Program-made: the position numbers and the translations under genes
The notes under the pieces: generated by a model
Seen by the model: the letters and a program-made list of their open reading frames with translations, nothing else
Told to the model about the DNA's origin: nothing
The model's database searches: none
In this document: positions 5,487-13,561 of the stretch, piece by piece
How the letters are laid out: every line of letters begins with the position of its first letter
Position numbering within the stretch: the stretch's first letter is position 1
Assembly (NCBI GenBank): GCA_027066595.1
Contig: JAMONG010000095.1
Span: forward strand, 1 to 13,561
Length of the DNA stretch: 13,561 nucleotides
From: Sulfurovum sp.
Lineage (GTDB): Bacteria; Campylobacterota; Campylobacteria; Campylobacterales; Sulfurovaceae
Direction of reading: 5' to 3'

Positions 5487-7022
5487 ATGAATCAGATACT
5501 TTTATCTATTGCTCTTTTTCTACGAAGTTCAAAAAGGTATAGAGCTACAAAAAATTTTATACGTGATATCTTTCATAATACCAATAATCCTTATAAAAAA
5601 TATGTTGATATTACTATTATATTTCTTATTATCACTTCTGTGGTTATCTTAATTTATGAAGTAAAAACTCCTGTACCTGAATGGTTAGATATCTATGACA
5701 TCTATTTTGTCTCTTTTGTTTTTTCTATAGAGTATCTTTTACGTTTGTGGGTACACAATGATATTAGTGAACATATTGTTAAAGAGCATAAAGATGCACA
5801 GTTTCTTCAAAAAGATTTTTCTTCTTTGTCTATTTTAAAAGAAGGATTAGGAGAAAAAGTTAAATATATGTTTACACCTTCGGCTTTAATTGACCTTTTA
5901 GCTATTTTCCCTGCTTATAGACCTTTGAGAGTTTTACGCATATTTGTACTTTTTAGGGTTTTAAAGCTTCTGCGTTATACCAAAAGTATCAATCAATTTA
6001 CAGAAGTACTACTTAATAAAAAATTTGAATTGCTAACACTTCTTTTCTTACTCTTTTTTGTTGTGATGACTGCAGGTATCGCACTTTATGTGATGGAGGA
6101 ACATCAAAATCCTCATATAGACTCTCTATTTGATGCTATTTATTGGGCTTTAGTGACCATCTCAACAGTAGGATATGGTGATATTTCTCCTGTAACTACA
6201 GAAGGAAGAAGTATCTCTATTCTTGTTATTATTTCAGGAATTGCGATGATTTCTTTTGCTACTTCTGTCATCGTTTCTGCTTTTTCTGAAAAATTGAGTG
6301 AATTAAAAGAGAGTAGAATTATAGAACAGGTGAATAAAAGTAACTCTTTTTTACTGATTTGTGGGTATGGTCAGATGACAAAAATGTTTTTACGTCATTA
6401 TGCTGATGAGTACAATAATTATATTATTCTTGAAAATAATCTTGAGCGTATGGAAGAGGCAAGAAAAGATGGGTATGAAGCCATCCATGAAGATGCAAGT
6501 CGTTATGAAACACTTAAAAAATTTAATGTTGAACACTGCAAGATAACTATTTTGTGTTTGACAGCTAGTGATGTTGAAAATATTTATATTACACTTAATG
6601 CTAAAAGTATTTCTAAAAGTATTCGCGTCATTGCTCGTGTAAATGATAGCAATATGGAAAGTAAATTTGCACATGCAGGTACTGACCATATACTCATGCC
6701 AAATAAAGTTGCAAATACCATGATACATACAGCGATAACGCAACCAACGATGTATAAAGCTATTCATGCTATATTGACAGGAAAAAGTATTGCACGCATT
6801 GATGAGATACGGGCGTATGAGTGTGAGGGGATTATCGGCAAAAGTATTGAAGAGTTGGCATTTAAGAAAGCCAAACTTTTGTTTATGGGCATTCAAAGAA
6901 GAGGAGAATTTCTTTTTAATCCTTTGCATTCAACCAAGGTAGAAAGTGGTGATATTTTATTGGTAATGGGACGTAAAATTTCTTTGGAATATTTTAAAAG
7001 CATCTATGAGAAGGATTGCTAA
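5487..7022 (+). CDS. Six-helix K+ channel with cytoplasmic RCK (TrkA-N/TrkA-C) region
   Basis: A 511-residue inner-membrane channel. Helices S1 (about 40-60), S2 (70-88), S3 (near 132-144), a charged S4 (R145, R148, R151, R157, K160, R163), S5 (about 181-204), a pore loop with the K+ filter TVGYGD (227-232) and S6 (about 245-268) follow in order. An RCK domain starts at LLICGYGQ (289-296) with an acidic end of the second strand (IILENN), and a TrkA-C-like ligand-binding domain occupies about 425-505. The third glycine of the Rossmann GxGxxG is missing (GYGQMT), so nucleotide binding by this copy may be altered. It starts 20 bases after gatB behind AGGAG (5476-5480) with no terminator between. 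It resembles the single Kch-type channels of Helicobacter (HpKchA) and E. coli. Whether voltage, nucleotide or another ligand gates it cannot be read here. Confidence 0.92.
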   Translation: MNQILLSIALFLRSSKRYRATKNFIRDIFHNTNNPYKKYVDITIIFLIITSVVILIYEVKTPVPEWLDIYDIYFVSFVFSIEYLLRLWVHNDISEHIVKEHKDAQFLQKDFSSLSILKEGLGEKVKYMFTPSALIDLLAIFPAYRPLRVLRIFVLFRVLKLLRYTKSINQFTEVLLNKKFELLTLLFLLFFVVMTAGIALYVMEEHQNPHIDSLFDAIYWALVTISTVGYGDISPVTTEGRSISILVIISGIAMISFATSVIVSAFSEKLSELKESRIIEQVNKSNSFLLICGYGQMTKMFLRHYADEYNNYIILENNLERMEEARKDGYEAIHEDASRYETLKKFNVEHCKITILCLTASDVENIYITLNAKSISKSIRVIARVNDSNMESKFAHAGTDHILMPNKVANTMIHTAITQPTMYKAIHAILTGKSIARIDEIRAYECEGIIGKSIEELAFKKAKLLFMGIQRRGEFLFNPLHSTKVESGDILLVMGRKISLEYFKSIYEKDC

Positions 7023-7723
7023 TGAAACATCAAAATATATTGCTTTTTGGGTATGGTAATCATGGTAAGTTTATCGCTCAGGGCTTACTTGAAGATGGTT
7101 TTAAAATACAGATTGTTGAAGATGACTTAAAACGTTATGAAGAAGCCTTAACAGATGGATTTAAAGAAGTTACACATATCGATGTGACTAAAGATGCAGA
7201 TCTCAAAGCATTACATCCTGAAAAGTATACACAGTTAGTATGTGTAATGGATGATGAACATGTAAATGTTTTTTTAACACTTTCTTTACGGTCTCTTTTT
7301 GACTCGTGTTATATTCTTTCTATCTCTGACTCTATACATACAACAAAAAAGCTTCAGATGGCAGGGGCAAATAAAGTAATAGATATGTATGAAGTTTCTG
7401 CCAATAAAATACATAATATTCTTAATCATCCTGTGGCTACACAATTATTGGAAGAATTTGTAATAGATAAGCATGGTATAGGCTTTAGAGAGTATATTAT
7501 ACCAACGGGTTCATTTTTAAATGGTTATATGACGGATGATTTAGATTTGTCTAAATATGGTGTACTTTTTGTGGGTATGATAGATGAAGAGCTAGGGCAT
7601 CATTTTATTTTTATTACAGCAGGGGTTAACCATAAGCTAGACAGTGGTGATACGATTGTGTGTATTGGTGAAAAAAAGAAGTTAGATATGTTTGAAAAAC
7701 TAATAAAAAAAGAAGAGAATTAA
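7022..7723 (+). CDS. Separate RCK / TrkA-type NAD-binding protein, probable channel partner
   Basis: A 233-residue soluble protein with no membrane segment. It has an N-terminal Rossmann TrkA-N domain with an intact GYGNHG (residues 10-15), and an acidic strand end (IQIVEDD). A C-terminal TrkA-C-like domain begins near residue 140 (GIGFREYIIPTGSFLNG) and ends in LDSGDTIVCIGEKKKL. RCK proteins form octameric rings that open K+ channels or transporters when they bind NAD(H), ATP or ions. The ATG at 7022 shares its A with the TAA of the channel gene and has GAAGGA upstream; a TTG six bases earlier was rejected. This one-base overlap and the same domain pair in the channel suggest that both proteins build one gating ring, by analogy to MthK and KtrAB. 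That partnership is inference. Confidence 0.88.
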   Translation: MKHQNILLFGYGNHGKFIAQGLLEDGFKIQIVEDDLKRYEEALTDGFKEVTHIDVTKDADLKALHPEKYTQLVCVMDDEHVNVFLTLSLRSLFDSCYILSISDSIHTTKKLQMAGANKVIDMYEVSANKIHNILNHPVATQLLEEFVIDKHGIGFREYIIPTGSFLNGYMTDDLDLSKYGVLFVGMIDEELGHHFIFITAGVNHKLDSGDTIVCIGEKKKLDMFEKLIKKEEN

Positions 7724-7724
7724 T

Positions 7725-8612
7725 ATGAAAATAGCAATTATAGGAGCAGGAAAATGGGGACAGGCACTGTACCATGCCTATAGTCAGAACAATGAGGTAG
7801 TCATCTCTTCACGTAATGTAAAAGAGATTGAACATTTTGTCTCTATGGAAGAGGCTTTAACATATGAGTACCTTGTAATGGCGATACCCGCACAGTTTGT
7901 GCGTGGGTGGTTAGAAGAACATTTTGTAGACTATGGACAAAATATACTCGTAGCTGCCAAAGGGATAGAGACAAGCACAGGGGCATTTTTAAATGAAGTC
8001 TATGGTGAGTATGTTGCTGCAGAAAGACTTGCGTTTATCTCTGGACCTTCTTTTGCAGCTGAAGTACAAAAGTCTCTTCCTACCGCACTCAAAATCTCTT
8101 CTACTAACTTAGCGTTGGCTCAGACTTATGCAGATGCCTTACCTTCTTTTATAAAAGGATATGTGAGTGATGATGTCGTAGGTGCAGAAGTCTCTGGAGC
8201 CTATAAAAATGTGATAGCCATCGCAGGTGGTGTCTGTGATGGGCTTGGACTTGGAAACAATGCAAGAGCAGCACTTATCTCACGGGGGCTTGTAGAGATG
8301 ACACGTTTTGGTGAAGCATTTGGGGCAAAAACGGAAACTTTTCTCTCTTTAGGGGGTGCAGGAGACCTTTTTCTTACTGCATCTTCTACGCTCTCACGTA
8401 ACTATAGGGTAGGACTAGGGCTTGCAAAAGGTAAAAGTATGGATGAGATACTTCAAGAGTTAGGTGAAGTAGCTGAGGGTGTACCAACAGCTAAAGCATT
8501 ACATAAAATAGCCACAGATAAGAAGATTTATCTACCCATTGCAGAAGAAGTTTATGCGATGATAGAAAAATCCAAAGACCCACTGCAAAGTGTGAAAGAT
8601 TTATTAGGATAA
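7725..8612 (+). CDS. gpsA: Glycerol-3-phosphate dehydrogenase [NAD(P)+]
   Basis: A 295-residue cytoplasmic enzyme reducing dihydroxyacetone phosphate to sn-glycerol 3-phosphate, the backbone of phospholipids. The Rossmann motif GAGKWGQAL is at 7-15, GPSFAAEV follows the nucleotide domain, and the catalytic lysine is K161 in SGAYKNVIAIAGG. The C-terminal domain carries GLGLGNNARAALISRGLVEM, LGGAGDLFLTASS (family norm GLAGLGDLxLTxxS) and SRNYRVGLGLAKG. Length is at the short end of the family. It starts one base after the RCK gene, and six bases separate it from tamA, so it belongs to the same run. Placement directly before tamA-tamB ties synthesis of the phospholipid precursor to the machinery thought to deliver lipid to the outer membrane. 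Confidence 0.97.
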   Translation: MKIAIIGAGKWGQALYHAYSQNNEVVISSRNVKEIEHFVSMEEALTYEYLVMAIPAQFVRGWLEEHFVDYGQNILVAAKGIETSTGAFLNEVYGEYVAAERLAFISGPSFAAEVQKSLPTALKISSTNLALAQTYADALPSFIKGYVSDDVVGAEVSGAYKNVIAIAGGVCDGLGLGNNARAALISRGLVEMTRFGEAFGAKTETFLSLGGAGDLFLTASSTLSRNYRVGLGLAKGKSMDEILQELGEVAEGVPTAKALHKIATDKKIYLPIAEEVYAMIEKSKDPLQSVKDLLG

Positions 8613-8618
8613 GTTAAA

Positions 8619-10373
8619 ATGAAAATCACATTTTTGTTTATGGTATCGATGTGTATGCTTCTTTTTGCCAAAGAGGTAGACTTACCTACACATAAGATAC
8701 ATTTTACAGGACAAGAACATTTTGATGAAAGTGAACTACAAGATGCCTTGGGAGTGGATAATAAAAGTTTTTTTGAGTTTTGGAAAAAAGATAATCCACG
8801 CATCAAAGATAAACTCATACCTAGCCTAGAAGAGACAATAGAAAGTTTTTATCGTTCAGAAGGCTTTTATGAGGCTACTTCTAAAATAAAAGAGACCAAC
8901 AGTACCGTTTTTGTAAGTATTAGAGAGAATAGACCAGTACGTGTGGATAGCATTGAGATAGAGAGTGATTATAATATTACTCAGTTCATTCAGCTGAAAA
9001 AAGGTGATATTTTTCGTGCTAAAGCTTTTATAGACAGTAAAAATAACATCATCAGTCAACTCTTAAAAGAGGGGTATTGTTCGTATGATTTAGATACTAA
9101 AGCCTATGTAGATTTAGAAAAATACTCTGTGGAGCTTAAGTATATTTTACACAAGGGTGGTATATGTACCTTTGGAAAGTTAACCCTCTTAGGACTAAAA
9201 ACAGTAGAAGATGATGTGGTCATCTCTCGTGTAAGAGCGTTAGAGGGAGAGAGGTTTAGTACAACACTTGTCCAAGAGACATCTAACAATTTGTATGAAC
9301 TTAAAGCTTTTGATTCGGTACTTATCAATGTAGATAGAAAGATATATAATGTGATTCCTGTAGATATACGTTTTGAAGAGATGACAAAACCTTATCATTT
9401 TGAGGCGGGGCTAGGGTATGATACTTTTGTAGGCCCTCGTGTCCATGCACAAATTACCAAATATAATTTTTTTGGTAATGCACGTAAATTAAACCTAAAA
9501 GCTTCATGGTCCAAGTTAGAGCAGTTACTCATATTGAGTTATTTTAAACCAGCATTTTTGACACTTTTTAATAAAGGCATTGATATAGGAGCTAGGATAG
9601 GATACTCAAATTTAGAATTTGATGGTTTCAAAGAGGAAAAAGTTTTTTCTAGGCTTTATTTACAACATGAAGATGGACGCCTTAAACTCAAAGTGGGTAT
9701 GGCAATAGAAGGCATAGATATTACGGCTTTAGATAACTTAAATGAGGGTGATGAACTACAACAAGCAGTCAATGAAGGGCTCTTTTTTTTAGCATATCCT
9801 TATCTGGATGTGGTCTATGATGCAAGAGATTCTAAATTAAATCCAAAGTATGGCTATTATTTGGCAGGGCATACAGAGTTGGGGTTATCAGATGATGATG
9901 TCTCTTCGGTTTATCTTAAAACAGAACTAGAGGCACGTATCATCCATACTTTTTCTAACTTGACTCTCTCTGCTGTAGGTAAAGTAGGTATTTTAGATAT
10001 AGAGTCTGAAAATGGACTTCCCGAATCTAAATATTTTTTTGCAGGTGGAGCATTTTCTAACCGTGCGTATGGCTATAGAGAACTAGGTGTCATACGCTCA
10101 TCTACAGAAGATACTATATATGGTGCTTCTACGATGCTCAATCTTTCGCTTGAAGCCAATTATCCTATTTGGGGTGATATTTATGGTGCTGTTTTTACAG
10201 ATAATACCTTGCTTACAGAAGATGCTTACGATTTTAGTGGAGATGTTATCTCTTCTGCAGGTTTGGGTGTACGCTATATGACGCCTATTGGTCCATTTAA
10301 AATTGATGTGGGTTTTAATATAAAAGACCCCTCTATTTATGGTATCTCATTTCAGATAGGGCAGTCATTTTGA
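8619..10373 (+). CDS. tamA: TamA, Omp85-family outer-membrane barrel protein
   Basis: A 584-residue protein, close to the 577 residues of E. coli TamA. It has a signal peptide (MKITFLFMVSMCMLLFA, cut before KEV), then about 240 residues of POTRA-type repeats (for example RPVRVDSIEIES and GKLTLLGLKTVEDDVV). The 16-stranded barrel domain starts near YHFEAGLGYDTFVGPR. The Omp85 loop-6 motif appears as RAYGYR (482-487) after FAGGAFSN, in place of the commoner RGF/RGY. The C-terminus is FKIDVGFN... ending in SF, an aromatic beta-signal recognised by the BAM complex. TamA with TamB spans the envelope; older work linked it to autotransporter assembly, newer work to phospholipid transport. The stop TGA overlaps the tamB ATG. 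That the next gene is unmistakably TamB-like separates this protein from BamA. Confidence 0.93.
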   Translation: MKITFLFMVSMCMLLFAKEVDLPTHKIHFTGQEHFDESELQDALGVDNKSFFEFWKKDNPRIKDKLIPSLEETIESFYRSEGFYEATSKIKETNSTVFVSIRENRPVRVDSIEIESDYNITQFIQLKKGDIFRAKAFIDSKNNIISQLLKEGYCSYDLDTKAYVDLEKYSVELKYILHKGGICTFGKLTLLGLKTVEDDVVISRVRALEGERFSTTLVQETSNNLYELKAFDSVLINVDRKIYNVIPVDIRFEEMTKPYHFEAGLGYDTFVGPRVHAQITKYNFFGNARKLNLKASWSKLEQLLILSYFKPAFLTLFNKGIDIGARIGYSNLEFDGFKEEKVFSRLYLQHEDGRLKLKVGMAIEGIDITALDNLNEGDELQQAVNEGLFFLAYPYLDVVYDARDSKLNPKYGYYLAGHTELGLSDDDVSSVYLKTELEARIIHTFSNLTLSAVGKVGILDIESENGLPESKYFFAGGAFSNRAYGYRELGVIRSSTEDTIYGASTMLNLSLEANYPIWGDIYGAVFTDNTLLTEDAYDFSGDVISSAGLGVRYMTPIGPFKIDVGFNIKDPSIYGISFQIGQSF

Positions 10374-13192
10374 TGAAAAAAATACTTTTACTCTCACCTT
10401 TGTTATGGATAAGAAAAATACTTTTATATACTTTAGGTATAGCAATACTATTAGGTTTATTGGTCTATTTTTTAGCTAATTCACCATGGGTTGTTAAGAA
10501 AGCAGCAGATGCTTTTGCTCCAGATTATAACATTGGTTATAGTCGTATCCATGGAAATGTTTTGACAGGTGTTGAAATAGAAGATGTTACGTATGCAACT
10601 CAACCTTTGGCTAAACATCTTACACTTAAATGGAACCCAAATGGATTGGTACAAAAAAAGATTATTGTCAATAATCTCATTATTCATGATGCCAATATAG
10701 ATACGATAAAAGCACTTATAGATACGTTTTCTTCAGAGGATAATGAAAGTTCAAAAGCCTTTGATTTTTCTGTGAATGTTAAAAAGCTTACAATAGATAC
10801 CAAATCTTTTGTGCAAGATGAGGTTAAGATTAAAGATGTAAAGTTGGATGTGCGTAAGGTCTATTATGCAAAAAATAGACTTTCTGTTACAAAGATGGAG
10901 TTAAATGTTACGAGCAATCTCTCTAATCTACTATTTAAAGGGAGTATAAAAGACAATCAACTTGTTGGAAAAGTCAATTTATTACCACAAGAAGAGCTAT
11001 TTAGACTCTACACACTTCCTATACGCAAAAAGGCGATTGGTAAAGTACAGATAGATTTGAACCTTTCTAAAGAGAGAGTCATCGCCAAGATAGATGCCAA
11101 TGCTACACAGCTACTCAAAGCTAAAGAGGGGGAGTTCAATCTGGATATAGAGCATTTAAACTCAACCCTAAGCTATAGATTTGATGATGCAACACTCAAA
11201 GCTGATACGTATATGAGGCTCAATACCCCTTATGGGAAGGGTATCGTAGTGACAAACCTTTTAACCTTAGATAAGAAACTTACTTACCATGGCGAGATTA
11301 ACCTTAAACAGCTTATTGGCATAGATGCTAAGTTAAGTAAAGTACTAAACAATCTAAACGTAAGTTACAAAGGAGATGCCAACAGTATCGATGCTAAGAT
11401 AGATGCTTCAATGTTAAAAGGAGATTTTAATTCAAACGATTTTAAAACAGCAAATCTTCATCTACAAAGTAAAGAGGCATTACATCTAAGTGATTATATA
11501 GCCTTACCTCCTGAACTTAATGCTACGAAGTTAAATGTTACACTCGATGCTCCTATTTCATTTGATGCTAATGCCCCATACCATGCAGTGGCTAAAGTAC
11601 GTTCTAATTTAGTAAATATAGATGCTAATGTGAGTTATACGACACATTTGGCACTCACTTCACAGATAGATATACCCAAAACATCACTCTTAAACGCTTA
11701 TAGTGAAGATGTAAAGTGGGAGGGTTTCTCTCCACTACACGTAGTGGGGAGTCTAAAAGATGATAATGTAACGATGAGACTTGCATCAAAACATTTAAAT
11801 ACAGCACTTCATTATGACTTAAATAGCACAAAAGTAGATGCTAAGGCAGATATAGTAGGCGTTGATGTACAGCTTTTGGGTATGGTAAAAAAAGAGATAA
11901 AAATAAGCTCTAAGGTTACTTCTATTTCTTCTTTACTACAAAGTATGACAGAGATATATAGACTAGAAAACCTACCAAAAGTAGAAGGTAGTGCGATGTT
12001 GGAAGTCACAGTAGATGCATTAGAAAGAGCCACAATAGCCTTGAAATCACCTCAAATTAACTACCATATCGACCACCAAAACATACAAGTTTTTGATGAG
12101 ATTGATATGTTATTAGAGGTTGATAAAGAGAAAATAGTGTTAGAACGCTATCAAGTTATCTATGCAAAAGAGAAAATATTTGCAAGTAAACCCTCTATAG
12201 TTACTTTAAAAGATAATTTGATTACGCTTTCACCTCTTTGGGTAAATGACCAGTTAAAATCTGAAGGAAACTATGATTTAAAAACAAAAAAAGGAAGCAT
12301 TGTCTTAAAGGCACAAAAGTTACACATTGCACATGAACTTATCGATTTTGACAGTGATGTAGAGGTAGTAACAACACGAGAGGGGAATAAGACTTCTGTT
12401 AAAGGTGTGGTAACGCTTTTAGGTGGAGAGGTTCATTATGATATATCTAAAAAGAATTTTGCATCAGATAGCGATATTGTCATTGTGCAAGATATGAAAG
12501 AGAGTACAGAGAGTCCATTTATGGATAATCTTAGTATAGAGCTTCAGATAAAGACCAAAAAACATCTGCTCTACAACAAAGATGCTATCGCTATGAAAGC
12601 CAATGTAGATTTAAGTGTGCATAAAGCAGAGAATTCTGAGTTATTGGTACTAGGTTCAATCGAAGTTTTAGAGGGGAGTACCTATATCTTTCAAGATAAA
12701 AAATTTACCTTAAAGAAGAGTTTTGTTCACTTTACAGGTAATCCCAACAAACCTTTACTTGAACTTAAAGTACTCTATAAAGCGATTGATTATGATATCA
12801 CAGTCAAGATTACAGGTACAGCAGATATGCCACAAATTGACTTTTCATCTAAGCCTAGCTTGAGTCAAGAGCAGATACTTTCATTGATTTTATTTGACAC
12901 AGTAGAGGGTGCAGGGACAAACAACGGTGATGAGATGATGAAAATGATGGGAGGAGCCATGGCAAAATCTGCACTTAATAATATAGGTATTAAGCTTGAT
13001 CATCTTGTCTTGGGTGAGGGTAGCAGTGTAGAAGTAGGTAAAAAACTGACTAAAAATATAACCATCATCTACATCAATGGCAATGTTGCACAGGTAAAGC
13101 TCAAATACGAACATGGTAAACACACCCAAAGTGTCATAGGGGCTAGTGAAGTTTCACAGTCATATGATATTATCTATAAGAATGATTTTTAA
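10373..13192 (+). CDS. tamB: TamB, AsmA-like inner-membrane-anchored bridge protein
   Basis: A 939-residue protein, shorter than the 1259 residues of E. coli TamB. It has one N-terminal membrane anchor (LLYTLGIAILLGLLVYFLA, about 16-35), then a long periplasmic run of beta strands with the usual opening ANSPWVV ... YSRIHGNVLTGVEIEDVTY. The C-terminal DUF490/TamB domain holds GSIEVLEGSTYIFQDKKF, VHFTGNPNKPLLEL, VKITGTADMPQIDFSS, LSQEQILSLILFDT and VLGEGSSVEVGKKLTKN. The protein forms a hydrophobic groove between the membranes and docks on TamA. The ATG shares bases with the tamA stop (TGATG), indicating coupled translation; AGGG lies eleven bases upstream. A TTG three bases earlier was rejected. 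It is the last gene of the + strand run, and the gap of 32 bases to the convergent gene holds no visible hairpin terminator. Confidence 0.95.
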   Translation: MKKILLLSPLLWIRKILLYTLGIAILLGLLVYFLANSPWVVKKAADAFAPDYNIGYSRIHGNVLTGVEIEDVTYATQPLAKHLTLKWNPNGLVQKKIIVNNLIIHDANIDTIKALIDTFSSEDNESSKAFDFSVNVKKLTIDTKSFVQDEVKIKDVKLDVRKVYYAKNRLSVTKMELNVTSNLSNLLFKGSIKDNQLVGKVNLLPQEELFRLYTLPIRKKAIGKVQIDLNLSKERVIAKIDANATQLLKAKEGEFNLDIEHLNSTLSYRFDDATLKADTYMRLNTPYGKGIVVTNLLTLDKKLTYHGEINLKQLIGIDAKLSKVLNNLNVSYKGDANSIDAKIDASMLKGDFNSNDFKTANLHLQSKEALHLSDYIALPPELNATKLNVTLDAPISFDANAPYHAVAKVRSNLVNIDANVSYTTHLALTSQIDIPKTSLLNAYSEDVKWEGFSPLHVVGSLKDDNVTMRLASKHLNTALHYDLNSTKVDAKADIVGVDVQLLGMVKKEIKISSKVTSISSLLQSMTEIYRLENLPKVEGSAMLEVTVDALERATIALKSPQINYHIDHQNIQVFDEIDMLLEVDKEKIVLERYQVIYAKEKIFASKPSIVTLKDNLITLSPLWVNDQLKSEGNYDLKTKKGSIVLKAQKLHIAHELIDFDSDVEVVTTREGNKTSVKGVVTLLGGEVHYDISKKNFASDSDIVIVQDMKESTESPFMDNLSIELQIKTKKHLLYNKDAIAMKANVDLSVHKAENSELLVLGSIEVLEGSTYIFQDKKFTLKKSFVHFTGNPNKPLLELKVLYKAIDYDITVKITGTADMPQIDFSSKPSLSQEQILSLILFDTVEGAGTNNGDEMMKMMGGAMAKSALNNIGIKLDHLVLGEGSSVEVGKKLTKNITIIYINGNVAQVKLKYEHGKHTQSVIGASEVSQSYDIIYKNDF

Positions 13193-13224
13193 GAGAGTTT
13201 ATTTTGAGTTGAAAGATAACACTT

Positions 13225-13561
13225 TTAATTATTTTCGTATAAAATTGTATATAAATTTTTTTCCTCAAAATCAATACGTTCACTCAATACACCTACTAAA
13301 TCATTAAATGAAGTAAAAAAATCATTATCAAGTTTTTCATCTTCTCGACTATATTTGCTTAAAAAGTTCATCAATGCCATTTTTGTATTTTTAAAACTTT
13401 TTGTAAATTGATTAATAGATTTTTCATTGGTTTGGGTTAATCTTTTTTCATCTTTCAAAAGCTTATAAAACTCTATATCTTCATTCATTATATGATCGAT
13501 AGCTAAAACATTTAATTTTTTCAATAGATCTTTTGCTTTATGATGATTATTTTTAGAATAC
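13225..13561 (-). CDS. Hemerythrin-like (HHE) helical protein, N-terminus beyond the window
   Basis: The frame is open from the stop at 13225-13227 to the window edge, giving at least 111 residues; an in-frame TTG at 13524 is not needed as a start because sense codons (YSKNNHHKAKDLL) continue upstream of it. The visible part is all-helical, with HHKAKDLLKKL, then IDHIMNEDIEFYKLL, and near the end RIDFEEKNLYTIL. These spacings match three of the helices of HHE cation-binding hemerythrin domains, which carry a di-iron site that binds oxygen or nitric oxide. One point is odd: the last motif usually reads H-I-x-x-E-E, but an arginine stands where the histidine should be. The missing N-terminus prevents counting all ligands. 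It converges on tamB. Family assignment is tentative. Confidence 0.55.
   Translation of the reverse strand, partial: YSKNNHHKAKDLLKKLNVLAIDHIMNEDIEFYKLLKDEKRLTQTNEKSINQFTKSFKNTKMALMNFLSKYSREDEKLDNDFFTSFNDLVGVLSERIDFEEKNLYTILYENN

Noticed and set aside
6390..6929. Open frame of 179 codons on the minus strand inside the K+ channel gene
   Set aside because: It is antisense to a clear RCK domain, and the translation (many Cys, Asn, Phe, Ile) is not protein-like. A shadow of the real gene.
13193..13224. Shared terminator between tamB and the convergent hemerythrin-like gene
   Set aside because: The 32-base gap is AT-rich but contains no stem with GC pairs followed by a T run on either strand.
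1..13561. Mobile element, CRISPR array, toxin-antitoxin or defence system
   Set aside because: No transposase, integrase, spaced repeats, terminal repeats, tRNA boundary or toxin-like gene pair was found; gene content is housekeeping and envelope.

Overview
The window reads as ordinary chromosome from an AT-rich Campylobacterota (Epsilonproteobacteria) bacterium, probably a free-living Sulfurovum- or Sulfurimonas-like organism. This rests on the gene families, the tsaE-lptB and atpB / small-membrane-protein neighbourhoods, the stand-alone atpB, and a gatB near gpsA. The exact genus is inference. No tRNA, rRNA, CRISPR array, insertion sequence or phage gene was seen.

Left part (1-3249, all + strand): the end of tsaE runs by a stop/start overlap into lptB (LPS-export ATPase). 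A DUF2400/TIGR02757 protein follows, with motifs resembling helix-hairpin-helix DNA glycosylases. A new promoter then starts atpB (F0 subunit a), a small two-helix membrane protein and a thiamine-phosphate-synthase-like (ThiE/TenI) protein lacking a usual metal-binding Asp.

Middle (3216-4035): a stand-alone CZB (zinc-binding) protein lies on the minus strand, convergent with and overlapping the ThiE-like gene. Its 5' leader holds a clear class I cyclic-di-GMP riboswitch (GEMM-I) with a GNRA-capped P2, a receptor-type P3 and a conserved three-way-junction core. The ligand-discriminating base is G, which predicts c-di-GMP rather than cGAMP. The P3 loop can pair with the gene's Shine-Dalgarno sequence, suggesting translational control. 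This is the most interesting element of the window. CZB domains elsewhere control c-di-GMP enzymes and chemoreceptors, so here a c-di-GMP sensor RNA governs a protein of a family tied to that signalling network.

Right part (4036-13192, + strand): a promoter starts gatB, then a tightly packed run follows: a six-helix voltage-sensor-type K+ channel with a cytoplasmic RCK region, a separate RCK/TrkA-type NAD-binding protein overlapping it by one base, gpsA (glycerol-3-phosphate dehydrogenase), tamA and tamB. The last three link phospholipid backbone synthesis to the TamAB envelope bridge. The final 337 bases hold the 3' part of a minus-strand hemerythrin-like helical protein that runs off the window.
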